Positions 28,418 through 36,458 are shown, numbered from the stretch's first letter. The stretch is DNA of 64,000 nucleotides from Paenibacillus sp. R14(2021) (GCF_019431355.1 NZ_CP080269.1:2170001-2234000), one strand, 5' to 3'. Numbers and translations are program-made. The notes: generated by a model from the sequence alone, not told the origin.

Positions 28418-29068
28418 TTATAGCTTTTTCAGCTCTCGCAAAATTTCCTCCGGGCTTTGACGCTGCATGAAATTCGGATTGACATAGGAGGATCGAATAA
28501 TGGCGCTCTCATCAATCATGAACGTAGCCGGAACCGGCAAAACCCATTTCGAGGTATTGTTGTACTCCACAAGATCGACTCCGATACCTTCCATGAGTTC
28601 CCTTACTCCCTGCGGAACATCGAAGAGCAGATTGTACTTGGCCGTTACCAAGCCGTTCGGATCGCTAAGGACTTGGAATTCCAATCCTTCCTTTTCCTGA
28701 AGGGATAACGAATGATCCGGCTTTTGCGGGCTAATCGCTATAAGCTGCGCTCCAATCGCCTTGATTTCAGGCAATATCTGCTGGTAAGCCTTTAATTGCA
28801 TATTACAAAAAGGACACCATCCACCGCGATAGAATACCAGCACAACCGGCCCTTTCGCGAGCTCTTCATATAAAATTACATCCTGGCCTAGTGCGTTTGT
28901 TAATTTAAAGTCCACCGCTTTTTCGCCTAGTTGCTTCCCGGAAGCGATCCCCGATTTCTGAAGTTCCTCAATCATCTGACCGATCTTGATCTGCGCTTCA
29001 ATCGGCGCATTGGCCTTAAACTGCTGCGCAGCCGCTTCCAGCTGTTCGGTTAAATTTTGGTTGCTCAT
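28418..29068 (-). CDS. peroxiredoxin-like protein, AhpC/TSA family (copy A)
   Basis: A 216-residue thiol peroxidase-like protein. The thioredoxin-fold core carries VVLVFYRGGWCPFCNMQLKAYQQ; the first Cys is the probable peroxidatic residue, in a CxxC arrangement. IAISPQKPDHSLSLQEKEGL and LPVPATFMIDESAIIRSSYVNP follow. A helical N-terminal extension of about 45 residues precedes the core, as in copy B at 30752. Its promoter holds a perfect CTGTAA-N6-TTACAG box. It leads a two-gene operon with the NfsB-like nitroreductase. Likely role: removing peroxides or repairing thiols during redox stress. Confidence 0.9.
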   Translation of the reverse strand: MSNQNLTEQLEAAAQQFKANAPIEAQIKIGQMIEELQKSGIASGKQLGEKAVDFKLTNALGQDVILYEELAKGPVVLVFYRGGWCPFCNMQLKAYQQILPEIKAIGAQLIAISPQKPDHSLSLQEKEGLEFQVLSDPNGLVTAKYNLLFDVPQGVRELMEGIGVDLVEYNNTSKWVLPVPATFMIDESAIIRSSYVNPNFMQRQSPEEILRELKKL

Positions 29069-29102
29069 CGTTCAAAAACCTCCAATATGATGTGATAGCT
29101 TG

Positions 29103-29146
29103 ATTATAATCTTTAAAAAAATGGAATTCTGTAATGTCGTTTACAG
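29103..29146 (-). promoter_or_regulatory. promoter with Crp/Fnr-type operator (site A) of peroxiredoxin copy A
   Basis: CTGTAA-TGTCGT-TTACAG occupies 29129-29146 and is a perfect inverted repeat with 6-bp spacing. A perfect TATAAT (minus strand) lies at 29108-29103. The repeat centre is 29.5 bp from the hexamer, so about -41.5 from the predicted start. No -35 hexamer is present, which fits activator dependence. Confidence 0.75.
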
Positions 29147-29275
29147 TAGTAACAATGTCCGATTTTGCCGATGAGCGAGCTTTCTAAGGAGTGTGACGTA
29201 AAGATATCTCGAATACCAGTTCAACTTGCGGTTACAATACTTGAAGAAAATACTCTTCGAAACTCTACACATTGA

Positions 29276-29316
29276 AAAAGCAAAGACCACTGGATTTCCG
29301 GTGGTCTTTGCTTTTA
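29276..29316. terminator. bidirectional terminator after the Frm2-like nitroreductase gene
   Basis: GCAAAGACCAC and GTGGTCTTTGC form an 11-bp stem around TGGATTTCCG. AAAAA on the left and TTTT on the right serve both strands. Confidence 0.85.
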
Positions 29317-29396
29317 CTTTAAGGACATATGTCGAAAATTTCCATTTAAATCCCACATCCGAAGCCAGAAATGACCGGGCCTTGGGGGGGTTAATT

Positions 29397-30005
29397 TTAT
29401 TTAAAAACTTTTATACGTTCTTGTACCGGATTAAATTTCTTTTCACCTGCTGGGGCAGACGGTTTACCGAACGGCATTTGGGCGATCAGTTTCCAGCTTT
29501 CCGGCAACTTCCATTCTGCTTTTACCCGTTCATCAATCAATGGATTGTAATGCTGCAGGTTTGCACCCAGCCCTTCAGCCTCCAGCGCCATCCAGATCAC
29601 CAATTGATGCATTCCACTTGTGTGATGTGACCAAATCGGGAAGTGTTCTTGGTAAGATGGGAATTTTTCCATAAATATATCAATAACCGACTGATCTTCA
29701 AAGAAAAGCACTGTACCGTATCCGTTCCGAAATCCGTTCAATTTCTCATGGGTGGAAGAAAATCGTTCGGCCGAAACCACTGTTTTGAGAACTTCGTTCG
29801 TAATATCCCATAACTTGTTATGTTGTTCACCCAAGAGCAGAACAACTCGGGTCGTTTGATTGTTGAACGCCGATGGTGTATGTTTAACGGTTTCCTCGAT
29901 TATTTCTTGGATTCTTTGATCCGAAATTGGTGATTCTTTGCTAATTCCATAAATCGAGCGCCGTTCGCGTAGTGCTGTAAATAAATCTTTCTCCAAGGTT
30001 TTCAT
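29397..30005 (-). CDS. nitroreductase-family protein (Frm2/YdgI-like group)
   Basis: A 202-residue FMN nitroreductase-fold protein. It starts FTALRERRSIYGISKESPIS and has HTPSAFNNQTTRVVLLLGEQH, GYGTVLFFEDQ and MHQLVIWMALEAEGLGANLQHYN, the hallmarks of the group with fungal Frm2 and bacterial relatives linked to nitro compounds and lipid or redox signalling. AAGGAG precedes the ATG. Its promoter has the operator TATGTAA-N6-TTACATA at 30134-30153. The substrate is unknown. Confidence 0.88.
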   Translation of the reverse strand: MKTLEKDLFTALRERRSIYGISKESPISDQRIQEIIEETVKHTPSAFNNQTTRVVLLLGEQHNKLWDITNEVLKTVVSAERFSSTHEKLNGFRNGYGTVLFFEDQSVIDIFMEKFPSYQEHFPIWSHHTSGMHQLVIWMALEAEGLGANLQHYNPLIDERVKAEWKLPESWKLIAQMPFGKPSAPAGEKKFNPVQERIKVFK

Positions 30006-30109
30006 GATACCTCTCCTTACCGTATTTTTTGATTTTCAATTTTCCAAGTTCCTATGTCCATGGGACCCCGTTTATTGAAAGGGGCGTCGTCCTTTATGCA
30101 CATAATTTT

Positions 30110-30153
30110 ATTATAATCATTACAAAAAAAAGTTATGTAAAGTCAATTACATA
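30110..30153 (-). promoter_or_regulatory. promoter with Crp/Fnr-type operator (site B) of the Frm2-like nitroreductase
   Basis: A perfect inverted repeat TATGTAA-AGTCAA-TTACATA at 30134-30153, and a perfect TATAAT on the minus strand at 30115-30110. The centre-to-hexamer distance is 28.5 bp, one less than at the other sites. The repeat and flank are nearly identical to site H at 39341. Confidence 0.72.
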
Positions 30154-30413
30154 CTTGAATTGATATAGTCTCATACTTCGGAAATTTGCGAACCTCAAAC
30201 CTAATGAAGGGAACGAAGAATAATGACCAAATTGAACGAAACCAAACTGTCAAAAACGAGCGTCGTCGCGCGGAAACCACAGGTCGCTTTAATATCGAAC
30301 GTCTGGCTCGTCTTTAGCCGCGCCAAAAGTCGTTTGTTTTTGTGTACAATCCGTGTGTACCTTGTTTGCCATGTGCGGTTGGCTTCGTTTAAACATTTTA
30401 CAAGTATGCGGGC

Positions 30414-30649
30414 AAAGCCACCAGGATAAAAAATGAGAATAACCAGCCCTTTAGCGAGTTCATCGTACACGATATTTTGGCCCAAAGCATTGGGTAATTT
30501 AAAATCCCGAGCTTTTTGACCGGTCATCAGTCCGGAAGCAGTGCCGGTTTTCTGCAACTCCTATATCATCAGTCCAAACTTGATTTGCGCTTAAAGTCGT
30601 ATTGTTGTTCCGCGGCGTCCATTGGTTCTGTCAAATTTATAAATGACAT
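30414..30649 (-). pseudogene. decayed peroxiredoxin copy
   Basis: The minus strand has MSFINLTEPMDAAEQQ matching the N-terminus of copy A (MSNQNLTEQLEAAAQQ). A frame change follows, then AQIKFGLMI, a TAG, ELQKTGTASG, and KARDFKLPNALGQNIV through VILIFYPGGF, matching the middle of copy A up to just before its CPFC motif. Beyond about 30414 the match stops. A frameshift, an internal stop and loss of the active site make it a pseudogene. Confidence 0.8.
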
Positions 30650-30673
30650 GGCAACAGAATGTACTAAACATCT

Positions 30674-30716
30674 GTAAACTTCTTTACATAAGCACGAATT
30701 TATAAATGATATATTG
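30674..30716 (+). promoter_or_regulatory. promoter with Crp/Fnr-type operator (site C) of peroxiredoxin copy B
   Basis: TGTAA-ACTTCT-TTACA at 30674-30689 is followed by the -10 candidate TATATT at 30711-30716, again 29.5 bp from the centre of the repeat. The downstream gene starts at 30752 with GGAG. Confidence 0.7.
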
Positions 30717-30751
30717 TTGTCGGATTCAACATTTCGAAGGAGTGAAAAAAG

Positions 30752-31387
30752 ATGGGGTTAACTTTAAAAATGGAATTGGAAGCACAAGCTAAAATCAATT
30801 CAAGCAACCCGAACGCAGCTGCAACGTTTGAAAAGTACTTATTGTATCTTCGCAGCCAGGATGCTGGAAAGGGATTAAACATTGGTGATGTTGCGCCAGA
30901 TTTCACGCTGGAAGATGCAACTGGCAATTGGATTACGTTATCGGAGCAATTAATTAAAGGACCGGTAATTCTTATTTTTTACAGAGGTCAGTGGTGTCCC
31001 TTCTGCAATCTGCAATTAAAAGCCTATGAGCGTATTATGGGCCTCATCAATTTGGCAGGTGCAACGCTCATCGCCGTCAGTCCACAAACACCCGATCATT
31101 CCCTAACGCTAAAGGAAAAGCATGAGTTGAGCTATTCTGTATTGAGTGATCGTCATAACAAAGTGGCTGAAGCCTATAATTTAAAGATCACTTTGCCCGA
31201 GTTCATGCGGGAGAATGTAAATATGCTTCCTCAATTCAATGAAGATGATTCATTTGAACTACCCGTTCCTGCAACGTACATCATCGATATGAATGGTCGA
31301 ATCGTCGCGGGCGTTTCCGATTTCAATCACAGAACAAGAATGGAGCCAACAGAAGCATTAGAAATCATCCTTCGTTATAAGCAATAA
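30752..31387 (+). CDS. peroxiredoxin-like protein, AhpC/TSA family (copy B)
   Basis: A 211-residue relative of copy A. A helical N-terminal extension (MELEAQAKINSSNPNAAATF) precedes the thioredoxin fold with VILIFYRGQWCPFCNLQLKAYE, IAVSPQTPDHSLTLKEKHEL and LPVPATYIIDMNGRIVAGVS. GAAGGAG lies 9 nt before the ATG. It is the only plus-strand gene of the proposed regulon between 27 and 36 kb, and it is monocistronic with a terminator about 150 bp downstream. A decayed copy of its 5' region with its promoter is found at 36379-36545. Confidence 0.9.
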   Translation: MGLTLKMELEAQAKINSSNPNAAATFEKYLLYLRSQDAGKGLNIGDVAPDFTLEDATGNWITLSEQLIKGPVILIFYRGQWCPFCNLQLKAYERIMGLINLAGATLIAVSPQTPDHSLTLKEKHELSYSVLSDRHNKVAEAYNLKITLPEFMRENVNMLPQFNEDDSFELPVPATYIIDMNGRIVAGVSDFNHRTRMEPTEALEIILRYKQ

Positions 31388-31535
31388 TTTTATTGTCAGT
31401 TTCGCTTCTCGCCTTCCCTTTTCGGGATCCGATTTTAATGCTCCAAATATAACTGACCAAGCATATTCTATTTTCATTCGATCTTCTGTTCCTGGCACGA
31501 TTCGAGCGGGACCTCAAAGTTATATATTTACAATA

Positions 31536-31574
31536 AAGAATGAGCCTCTCAGATGATGAGGGCTCATTCTTTTT
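31536..31574. terminator. bidirectional terminator between peroxiredoxin B and the MsrB chimera
   Basis: An 11-bp stem AAGAATGAGCC / GGCTCATTCTT with TTTTT on the plus strand and a TTTATTG tail on the minus strand. Confidence 0.85.
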
Positions 31575-31590
31575 ATGCTGCTATTTCGAT

Positions 31591-32367
31591 TCACAAAGGA
31601 AAGGTAGTAAATAAATCTCTTAATTCATGAAGGATAACTTCCTGATATTCGTTGCTAACTTGATAGAGCTCACCGATCTTCGCATATGTTTGGTTCAATT
31701 TTTCCTTATAATCGGCTGCCTGTTTGTTCGGATTGTTCTTTTTAAACTGATCCATCACAGCTTGAATATAAGCTGGACGCGCCCCCCATCTGCCTAGAAC
31801 ATCTCCCGACGCATTCAAGAAAACCGTGATCGGTTGATTACGTCCGCCATCCGTGAGAAAGAGGTCCATGGTCTCCAAATGCTCTTCCATGAGCAACACT
31901 TCAGTGGAAATGCGGCTCTGCTCCATCACTCGAAACAGTAAGGGAACGTTCCAGATGACGTCCGGGCACCAATCTGTGCATAGAATCAAACAGTGCAGGT
32001 CGGAGCGACTGTCTAAACTGGTAAAGAATAATTTCTGATCTTCTTGCGCCCATGTGAAATTATCGTAGATGGAGATGAATTTTTCTTTGGTATTCATGAT
32101 TTTGCTGTTTTCCATGTTCCGATTCTTCATTCCATCAATGAACTGTTGCGGCGAAATCCCTTGACCGATTTTGTGTTTTAAATTCAATCGTGCTTCCATT
32201 TCTTCACGCACCCTCTTCATTATTTTTGGGATACTGCGGACCTTCTTCAGATCCTCCTTCGGTATAAGAAGCGCTGCCGAGTTCATGCAATAACGCAACC
32301 CGCCTCTATCCTGCGGTCCATCGACAAAGACATGGCCCAAATGTGAATCACCTTCTTGGCTCCTCAC
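31591..32367 (-). CDS. truncated MsrB joined to a thioredoxin-like domain
   Basis: A 258-codon frame starting at GTG 32367. Residues 1-45 are only the last third of methionine-R-sulfoxide reductase ([20 protein letters not shown], then [17 protein letters not shown]) with the catalytic Cys in RYCMN. The N-terminal two thirds, including one zinc CxxC and half the substrate pocket, are missing. Residues about 100-220 resemble a thioredoxin-like family ([20 protein letters not shown]), with one Cys where CxxC is often found. The start lies about 2 nt after the predicted transcription start and has no ribosome site. The 5' end looks like a deletion junction that placed a foreign promoter in front of a gene fragment. 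It may be inactive or may express only the thioredoxin part. Confidence 0.6.
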   Translation of the reverse strand: MRSQEGDSHLGHVFVDGPQDRGGLRYCMNSAALLIPKEDLKKVRSIPKIMKRVREEMEARLNLKHKIGQGISPQQFIDGMKNRNMENSKIMNTKEKFISIYDNFTWAQEDQKLFFTSLDSRSDLHCLILCTDWCPDVIWNVPLLFRVMEQSRISTEVLLMEEHLETMDLFLTDGGRNQPITVFLNASGDVLGRWGARPAYIQAVMDQFKKNNPNKQAADYKEKLNQTYAKIGELYQVSNEYQEVILHELRDLFTTFPL

Positions 32368-32375
32368 ATAGTTTG

Positions 32376-32419
32376 ATTATAATTCTAAAGAAATCGGAGT
32401 TCTGTAAAATAGATGACAG
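32376..32419 (-). promoter_or_regulatory. promoter with Crp/Fnr-type operator (site D) of the MsrB chimera
   Basis: CTGTAA-AATAGA-TGACAG at 32402-32419 has one mismatch between the arms. A perfect TATAAT is on the minus strand at 32381-32376, 29.5 bp from the centre. The whole block closely resembles the promoters at site A and site E. Confidence 0.65.
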
Positions 32420-32628
32420 ATGCCGATTCTGTTGGCATGGTAATTTGTAAACTAAACCATCAAGTACCATTGAGTATCATGCAATTTTAATTTGTCCTGG
32501 CTGGCTGGAGAAAATCCACACAGTCATCAAATCTGCTTTAATCCTCTAGATGCCAAAATTGCCCTAGAATCGTATTAAAATCACATTAAGCGGTATGTAA
32601 TAACCTCAAGTATGGCGGTTTATAACGC

Positions 32629-32793
32629 TTACTTAAGTATCCGATGATATTCCATAATTAATTCATCTAGTTTTTGAGAGAGTTGTAACAAAGCATGGTC
32701 TGTTAAATTAAATCTGTTTTGAGCCGCGGCGTTGTTGAGAGATTCTTTAAGTGATTCAATTTTTTCAACAATTGACTTGAGCTCGGATCCCAT
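32629..32793 (-). CDS. Spo0E-like aspartyl-phosphate phosphatase
   Basis: A 54-residue protein with the Spo0E family signature LLQLSQKLDELIMEYHRIL, in which SQxLD is the conserved core. Members dephosphorylate Spo0A-P (or similar regulators) and delay sporulation. The two predicted helices fit the small helical hairpin fold. GGAGG lies 9 nt before the ATG and overlaps the stop of the HD-GYP gene, so the two are co-translated. Found by reading the gap after the HD-GYP gene. Confidence 0.85.
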   Translation of the reverse strand: MGSELKSIVEKIESLKESLNNAAAQNRFNLTDHALLQLSQKLDELIMEYHRILK

Positions 32794-32805
32794 TACTATC
32801 GCCTC

Positions 32806-33465
32806 CTACTTGGAATTGCCGATAAGTACCTTACGTTCCTTCGGGATATCTGAGCGATTATTGAGAAAGGACTTGAGAAGGCATGTGTAATTTCTATTGA
32901 ATTGATCATCGTATTGAAGCAAAAATTCAATAATCTCTTTGTCGCTTAGACAATTTGAGCGGTATCTTCGCGGCAACCTTAATGCTGAATAGATATCGGA
33001 GATAGCCGCAATACACCCAATTTCACTTTGATTCGCGGAGCCATGAGGGTAGCCGCTGCCATCAAGTCTTTCATGGTGTGAGTAGCAAAAATGAAGGATA
33101 TCCGAACCGAAGTCAAGTTGTTTTAACGCGTCATGCCCGACCTTCACATGTTCAACAACCAACGTTCTTTCTTCAACGTTCAGACGTTGTGATGATTTCA
33201 AAATACTATCCGGCATTGACAACTTTCCTATGTCATGCAGCAAACCTGCGAGAAACATCCGTTCTGCATTACAGGAGGGAAGACGAATGTTTATGGTTAA
33301 GTGGTAGGCAATAAATGCAACAACCAGGGAATGATTCGCGGTTTCCGGATCACGGCAATTCATGGAAACGAACAGCGCCTTGCCTTTCTCCCACTCCTGA
33401 TCACCTTTGTACATACTGAACAACTGAAGAAACAAAGATTGAGAGTCCAGCAAAACATCGTCCAT
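32806..33465 (-). CDS. HD-GYP domain protein
   Basis: A 219-residue single-domain phosphohydrolase. The HD pair is in LAGLLHDIGKLSMPDSIL, with a further His in HVKVGHDALKQL. HHERLDGSGYPHG is the GYP signature, and AAISDIYSALRLPRRYR follows. HD-GYP enzymes often hydrolyse cyclic di-GMP or related nucleotides. There is no receiver or sensor domain, so it would act through expression or partners. GGAGGTG precedes the ATG. It lies between trxB and the Spo0E-like gene, suggesting a signalling unit linked to sporulation or motility decisions. Confidence 0.9.
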   Translation of the reverse strand: MDDVLLDSQSLFLQLFSMYKGDQEWEKGKALFVSMNCRDPETANHSLVVAFIAYHLTINIRLPSCNAERMFLAGLLHDIGKLSMPDSILKSSQRLNVEERTLVVEHVKVGHDALKQLDFGSDILHFCYSHHERLDGSGYPHGSANQSEIGCIAAISDIYSALRLPRRYRSNCLSDKEIIEFLLQYDDQFNRNYTCLLKSFLNNRSDIPKERKVLIGNSK

Positions 33466-33546
33466 GTGGCACCTCCAAGCAAGAATGGAAAAAATATTCT
33501 TTTGCTTATTTAATTAGTCCATAGCGTATCCATGCATAATGCCCGT

Positions 33547-34488
33547 CTATTTCCTGATCAACCTATCGGAGATTTCTTCTAAAAATCGTTCGCAGTCCAT
33601 CGCAGCAATTGCTCCACTTCCGGCCGAAGTAATCGCTTGCCGGTAATGAGGATCCTGTACGTCACCGCAAGCGAATACGCCTGGAATACTGGTTTCCGAT
33701 GTTCTGGGCTTTACAATCAAGTATCCTTGTCTATCGGTCAGAAGCTGTCCGTCAAGAAACTCGGTATTCGGATGATGGCCAATCGCAACGAAAATTCCGT
33801 CCGCTTCGAAGATTTCTTCGTCGCCGGTTTGGTTATCGCGCACCTTAAGTCCTGACACTCCCTTCTCGCCCGGGATAACCTCGAGAGGTGTTCGATCTAA
33901 ACTCCATTCGATTTTTTCATTTTGCCGTGCTCGATCCTGCATGATTTGAGAAGCTTTCAGTTGGTTTCTTCTGTGCACGACACGGACTTCTTTGGCGAAC
34001 CTCGTCAAGAAATGCGCTTCTTCCATCGCGGAATCGCCTCCGCCTACAACGATTACCTTTTTGCCTCGAAAGAAGAAGCCGTCGCATGTAGCGCAAGTGC
34101 TCACGCCTCTTCCGACATATTCATGCTCGTTCGGTATGTGAAGTAAATTCGCGGTCGCCCCTGTCGAGAGGATGACACTCTCGGAGATAAGCGTCTCACC
34201 GCTTTCCAAGAACAAACGAAACGGACGGCTCTGCAGATCTACTCGGCTCACCCGACCGGATTTAAACTTGGCTCCGAATCGCTCCGCTTGTTTTCGCATA
34301 TTATCCATCAGATCCGTTCCCAAAATGCCGTCTGGAAAGCCGGGGAAGTTTTCAACTTCTGTAGTCGTAGTCAGTTGTCCGCCAGGTTGGGTACCTTCGA
34401 TAACAAGAGGCTCCAGATTCGCCCTTGCCAGGTAGATCGCTGCAGTTAATCCGGCTGGGCCAGTACCGATTACAATTGTTTTGTACAT
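33547..34488 (-). CDS. trxB: thioredoxin reductase
   Basis: A 313-residue flavoprotein that reduces thioredoxin with NADPH. FAD binding is seen in TIVIGTGPAGLTAAIYLARA and in VFACGDVQDPHYRQAITSAGSGAIAA. The redox-active CATC is in VSTCATCDGFFF, and the NADPH site is VIVVGGGDSAMEEAHFL. The ATG at 34488 has GAGGAG at 8 nt; a GTG 9 bp upstream is less likely. Placed downstream of an MFS gene rather than in the usual hpr/rapZ region, so it may be a second trxB belonging to this redox cluster. No TGTAA-N6-TTACA box was seen before it. Confidence 0.93.
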   Translation of the reverse strand: MYKTIVIGTGPAGLTAAIYLARANLEPLVIEGTQPGGQLTTTTEVENFPGFPDGILGTDLMDNMRKQAERFGAKFKSGRVSRVDLQSRPFRLFLESGETLISESVILSTGATANLLHIPNEHEYVGRGVSTCATCDGFFFRGKKVIVVGGGDSAMEEAHFLTRFAKEVRVVHRRNQLKASQIMQDRARQNEKIEWSLDRTPLEVIPGEKGVSGLKVRDNQTGDEEIFEADGIFVAIGHHPNTEFLDGQLLTDRQGYLIVKPRTSETSIPGVFACGDVQDPHYRQAITSAGSGAIAAMDCERFLEEISDRLIRK

Positions 34489-34575
34489 GATAACCACTCC
34501 TCAGTATGTTTGTAAGCTTGATCATAACTACGATTTCATGTTCGTTCGAACGTTCCGACGAAATAGCCCCATCCG

Positions 34576-35817
34576 TTAGGATTGTAAGGCCTGCGAACCC
34601 GTCTTGGATGGAAGATCTTCCGCCTGAGTTTGCGTTCCGTTTCTGGCAGCATAGTACCGAGCAAACCTTACGGAGTAACCCAACATGTAGAGAACCACCA
34701 GGGAAGCGAGAACATTCAGGACGATCAGGGACACGTACAAGTCAAATAAGTAGCTTAGGAGACCGACTCCCACGATGGGAACAATAAATCCGATGTAACC
34801 CGCAAAGTAATAAGTCGTTATCACCTTAGGCCGCTCCGATGCATTCGGAAGCTCGCCGGCCAGTCGCAGGCTCATCTGGAACGTCCAACCGCTGCCCAGC
34901 GCCTGAACGAGCACACCGATCCACATTAGGCTTATGCTTCCCGACGTCCCGGAGAGAACGACAAGCCAGGCTCCGCAAGCCAATAAAGCGATACCGATCC
35001 TTAGGCGTACGACCGGCTGTTTGAACAAAGGCAGCATTTGCATCATCGTGCCGCCACCCATAAGCAGCAGAATCAGTAGACCGGACACGGCAAGGTTGGA
35101 AGTGTGAATCACGTTTTTCACGAACGAGGGAATCAGAGAGAGAATGGTTCCGTTCAAGGTAAACAGCGTGAAAACGGGCAGCGCACTGAACGACCAGAAA
35201 TGAGGCTTAATGTCGTTAGACACCCCGAGCGAGATCGATGCCGTCGCCGCTCGACGGCGTTCCTTCCGGGCTTGAAAATCCTCGTCCTGCAACGTTTCCA
35301 GGCCGAACCAAGCGCTCAGCAGCAGAACGGTCAAAAGCCAAAACGGCGCGCGCAGCGGCATCAGATGCAGATACTCGATGACCAAACCGGCCAAGGCAGG
35401 TCCTAGACCGAAACCAACGGAAACGGCCATACCCGATAACAGAATCGCTTTGCCCGCTTTCTCTTTGGACGTTTGCTTCAGCAAGAACGCAACTGCGGTG
35501 CCCGTAAAGCTTCCATAAGCGATTCCTTCCAGCATTCTCGCCCCGTAAACGAGCCAGGCCTGCTGGCTTGCCATAAAGAGAAGGGTGGCCAGAATCGACA
35601 ACAGGATGCTGATACGAAGAACCCGCTTCAATCCCCAACCGCTTCCTCTGGAGCCGACAATGAGCAAAGTGGGCAGCAACAAGACCGCATACATAGCGAA
35701 TAAAATGGTGATTTGCAGACTGCTTAATCGGTACTGCTCCTGATACAGCGGAAATAAAGGCGACGTAAAGGAAGTTCCGGTGGACATCATGAAGATGACC
35801 CATAACATTTTCTTCAT
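34576..35817 (-). CDS. MFS transporter
   Basis: A 413-residue transporter with twelve hydrophobic segments. Family features are LVYGARMLEGIAYGSFTGTAVAFLL, near TMs 4 and 5, and IGVLVQALGSGWTF. The central loop (FQARKERRRAATASISLG) is basic. It is most like drug/metabolite effluxers (YfcJ/MFS_1 type). Substrate unknown. It starts an apparent operon with trxB, 87 bp downstream, so export of a toxic redox-active compound is possible. Confidence 0.85.
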   Translation of the reverse strand: MKKMLWVIFMMSTGTSFTSPLFPLYQEQYRLSSLQITILFAMYAVLLLPTLLIVGSRGSGWGLKRVLRISILLSILATLLFMASQQAWLVYGARMLEGIAYGSFTGTAVAFLLKQTSKEKAGKAILLSGMAVSVGFGLGPALAGLVIEYLHLMPLRAPFWLLTVLLLSAWFGLETLQDEDFQARKERRRAATASISLGVSNDIKPHFWSFSALPVFTLFTLNGTILSLIPSFVKNVIHTSNLAVSGLLILLLMGGGTMMQMLPLFKQPVVRLRIGIALLACGAWLVVLSGTSGSISLMWIGVLVQALGSGWTFQMSLRLAGELPNASERPKVITTYYFAGYIGFIVPIVGVGLLSYLFDLYVSLIVLNVLASLVVLYMLGYSVRFARYYAARNGTQTQAEDLPSKTGSQALQS

Positions 35818-35868
35818 AGAGAACGACCTCGCTTTAATTGCATGATGATTTTATTGCAAGTTTTTACT

Positions 35869-35901
35869 GAGGACCGGATGGCATTCGCCGTACCGGTCCT
35901 C
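35869..35901. repeat. perfect hairpin upstream of the MFS gene
   Basis: GAGGACCGG and CCGGTCCTC (9 bp) enclose a region that can pair further around GGCATTCGCC. There is no T-tract directly after either arm. It lies in the likely 5' leader of the MFS transcript. Confidence 0.5.
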
Positions 35902-35971
35902 TATCCCAATAAGCGGCAATCTCTCCGGAGTCAATCACGCCATTCGCGGTCGATAGCCTCCAGTGTCTACC

Positions 35972-36067
35972 TCATACATCCGCTTCAGCCACACGCTCCG
36001 CCAACGCATTGACCTCTTCAAGCCGTATACGCGGAGATTTTACGAGAGCTAAAAAAGCTGTTGCATC
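35972..36067 (-). pseudogene. unrecognised C-terminal coding fragment
   Basis: 31 open codons read DATAFLALVKSPRIRLEEVN and then ALAERVAEADV before a TGA. They look like the helical C-terminus of a protein, but there is no start or 5' part; the frame abuts the peroxiredoxin remnant. Family not recognised. Confidence 0.3.
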
Positions 36068-36074
36068 CATTCAT

Positions 36075-36138
36075 TCGGAGTGGCCTTAAACTACTATGTC
36101 GCCGCTTCCAGGTGTTCGGTTAAATTTTGGTTGCTCAT
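36075..36138 (-). pseudogene. 5' remnant of a peroxiredoxin copy-A-like gene
   Basis: MSNQNLTEHLEAAT then two stop codons then FKATP matches copy A (MSNQNLTEQLEAAAQQFKANAP), with its QQ codons replaced by TAG TAG. The upstream promoter block including the operator (site E) is also conserved. Only about 21 codons survive. Confidence 0.8.
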
Positions 36139-36172
36139 TGTTCTGAAACCGCCAATATCGAATGATAGCTAG

Positions 36173-36216
36173 ATTGTAATTCTAAAAAAATCGGAATTCT
36201 GTAATGTAGTTTACCG
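36173..36216 (-). promoter_or_regulatory. relic promoter with Crp/Fnr-type operator (site E)
   Basis: CTGTAA-TGTAGT-TTACCG at 36199-36216 (one arm mismatch) and TACAAT on the minus strand at 36178-36173, again 29.5 bp apart. The block is a diverged copy of the site A promoter and now drives only a pseudogene. Confidence 0.6.
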
Positions 36217-36378
36217 TTCTCCTGAAATTGTGAATGACGGTAGAACAATGTAATGTAAATAACGGTGGCAGAAGAAAATTCGCTCGATAACTTTGGTGAT
36301 GCCGGGACCCGAATAATAGAGGATTGGATGATTTTAGGATCGGTACGTGTTGATCATAACTACATAACCAATTGACAT

Positions 36379-36422
36379 CTGTAAACTATATTACAGAATC
36401 ATTAATTTATATTTGCTACATT
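36379..36422 (+). promoter_or_regulatory. promoter with Crp/Fnr-type operator (site G)
   Basis: CTGTAA-ACTATA-TTACAG at 36379-36396 is an 18-bp perfect inverted repeat. A -10 candidate TACATT lies at 36417-36422, 29.5 bp from the centre. The flanks align with the site C promoter of peroxiredoxin B. It now precedes a decayed copy of that gene, 323 bp before the Crp/Fnr gene. Confidence 0.68.
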
Positions 36423-36458
36423 GTTACGATGAAAGACTAAAAAATAAAGGAGCGATAG

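Noticed and set aside
30201..30413. Open frame continuing the peroxiredoxin pseudogene to 30201
   Set aside because: Only the part up to FYPGGF resembles peroxiredoxin; the rest has no family features and looks like chance read-through.
34541..34560. CGTTCGAACG palindrome between the MFS gene and trxB as a LexA/DinR box
   Set aside because: It does not match the Bacillus GAAC-N4-GTTC spacing well and trxB is not an expected SOS gene.
36241..36275. Second TGTAA-like motif (ATGTAATGTAAATAACG) as an eighth operator
   Set aside because: It is a direct half-site repeat, not an inverted one, and no aligned -10 is found.
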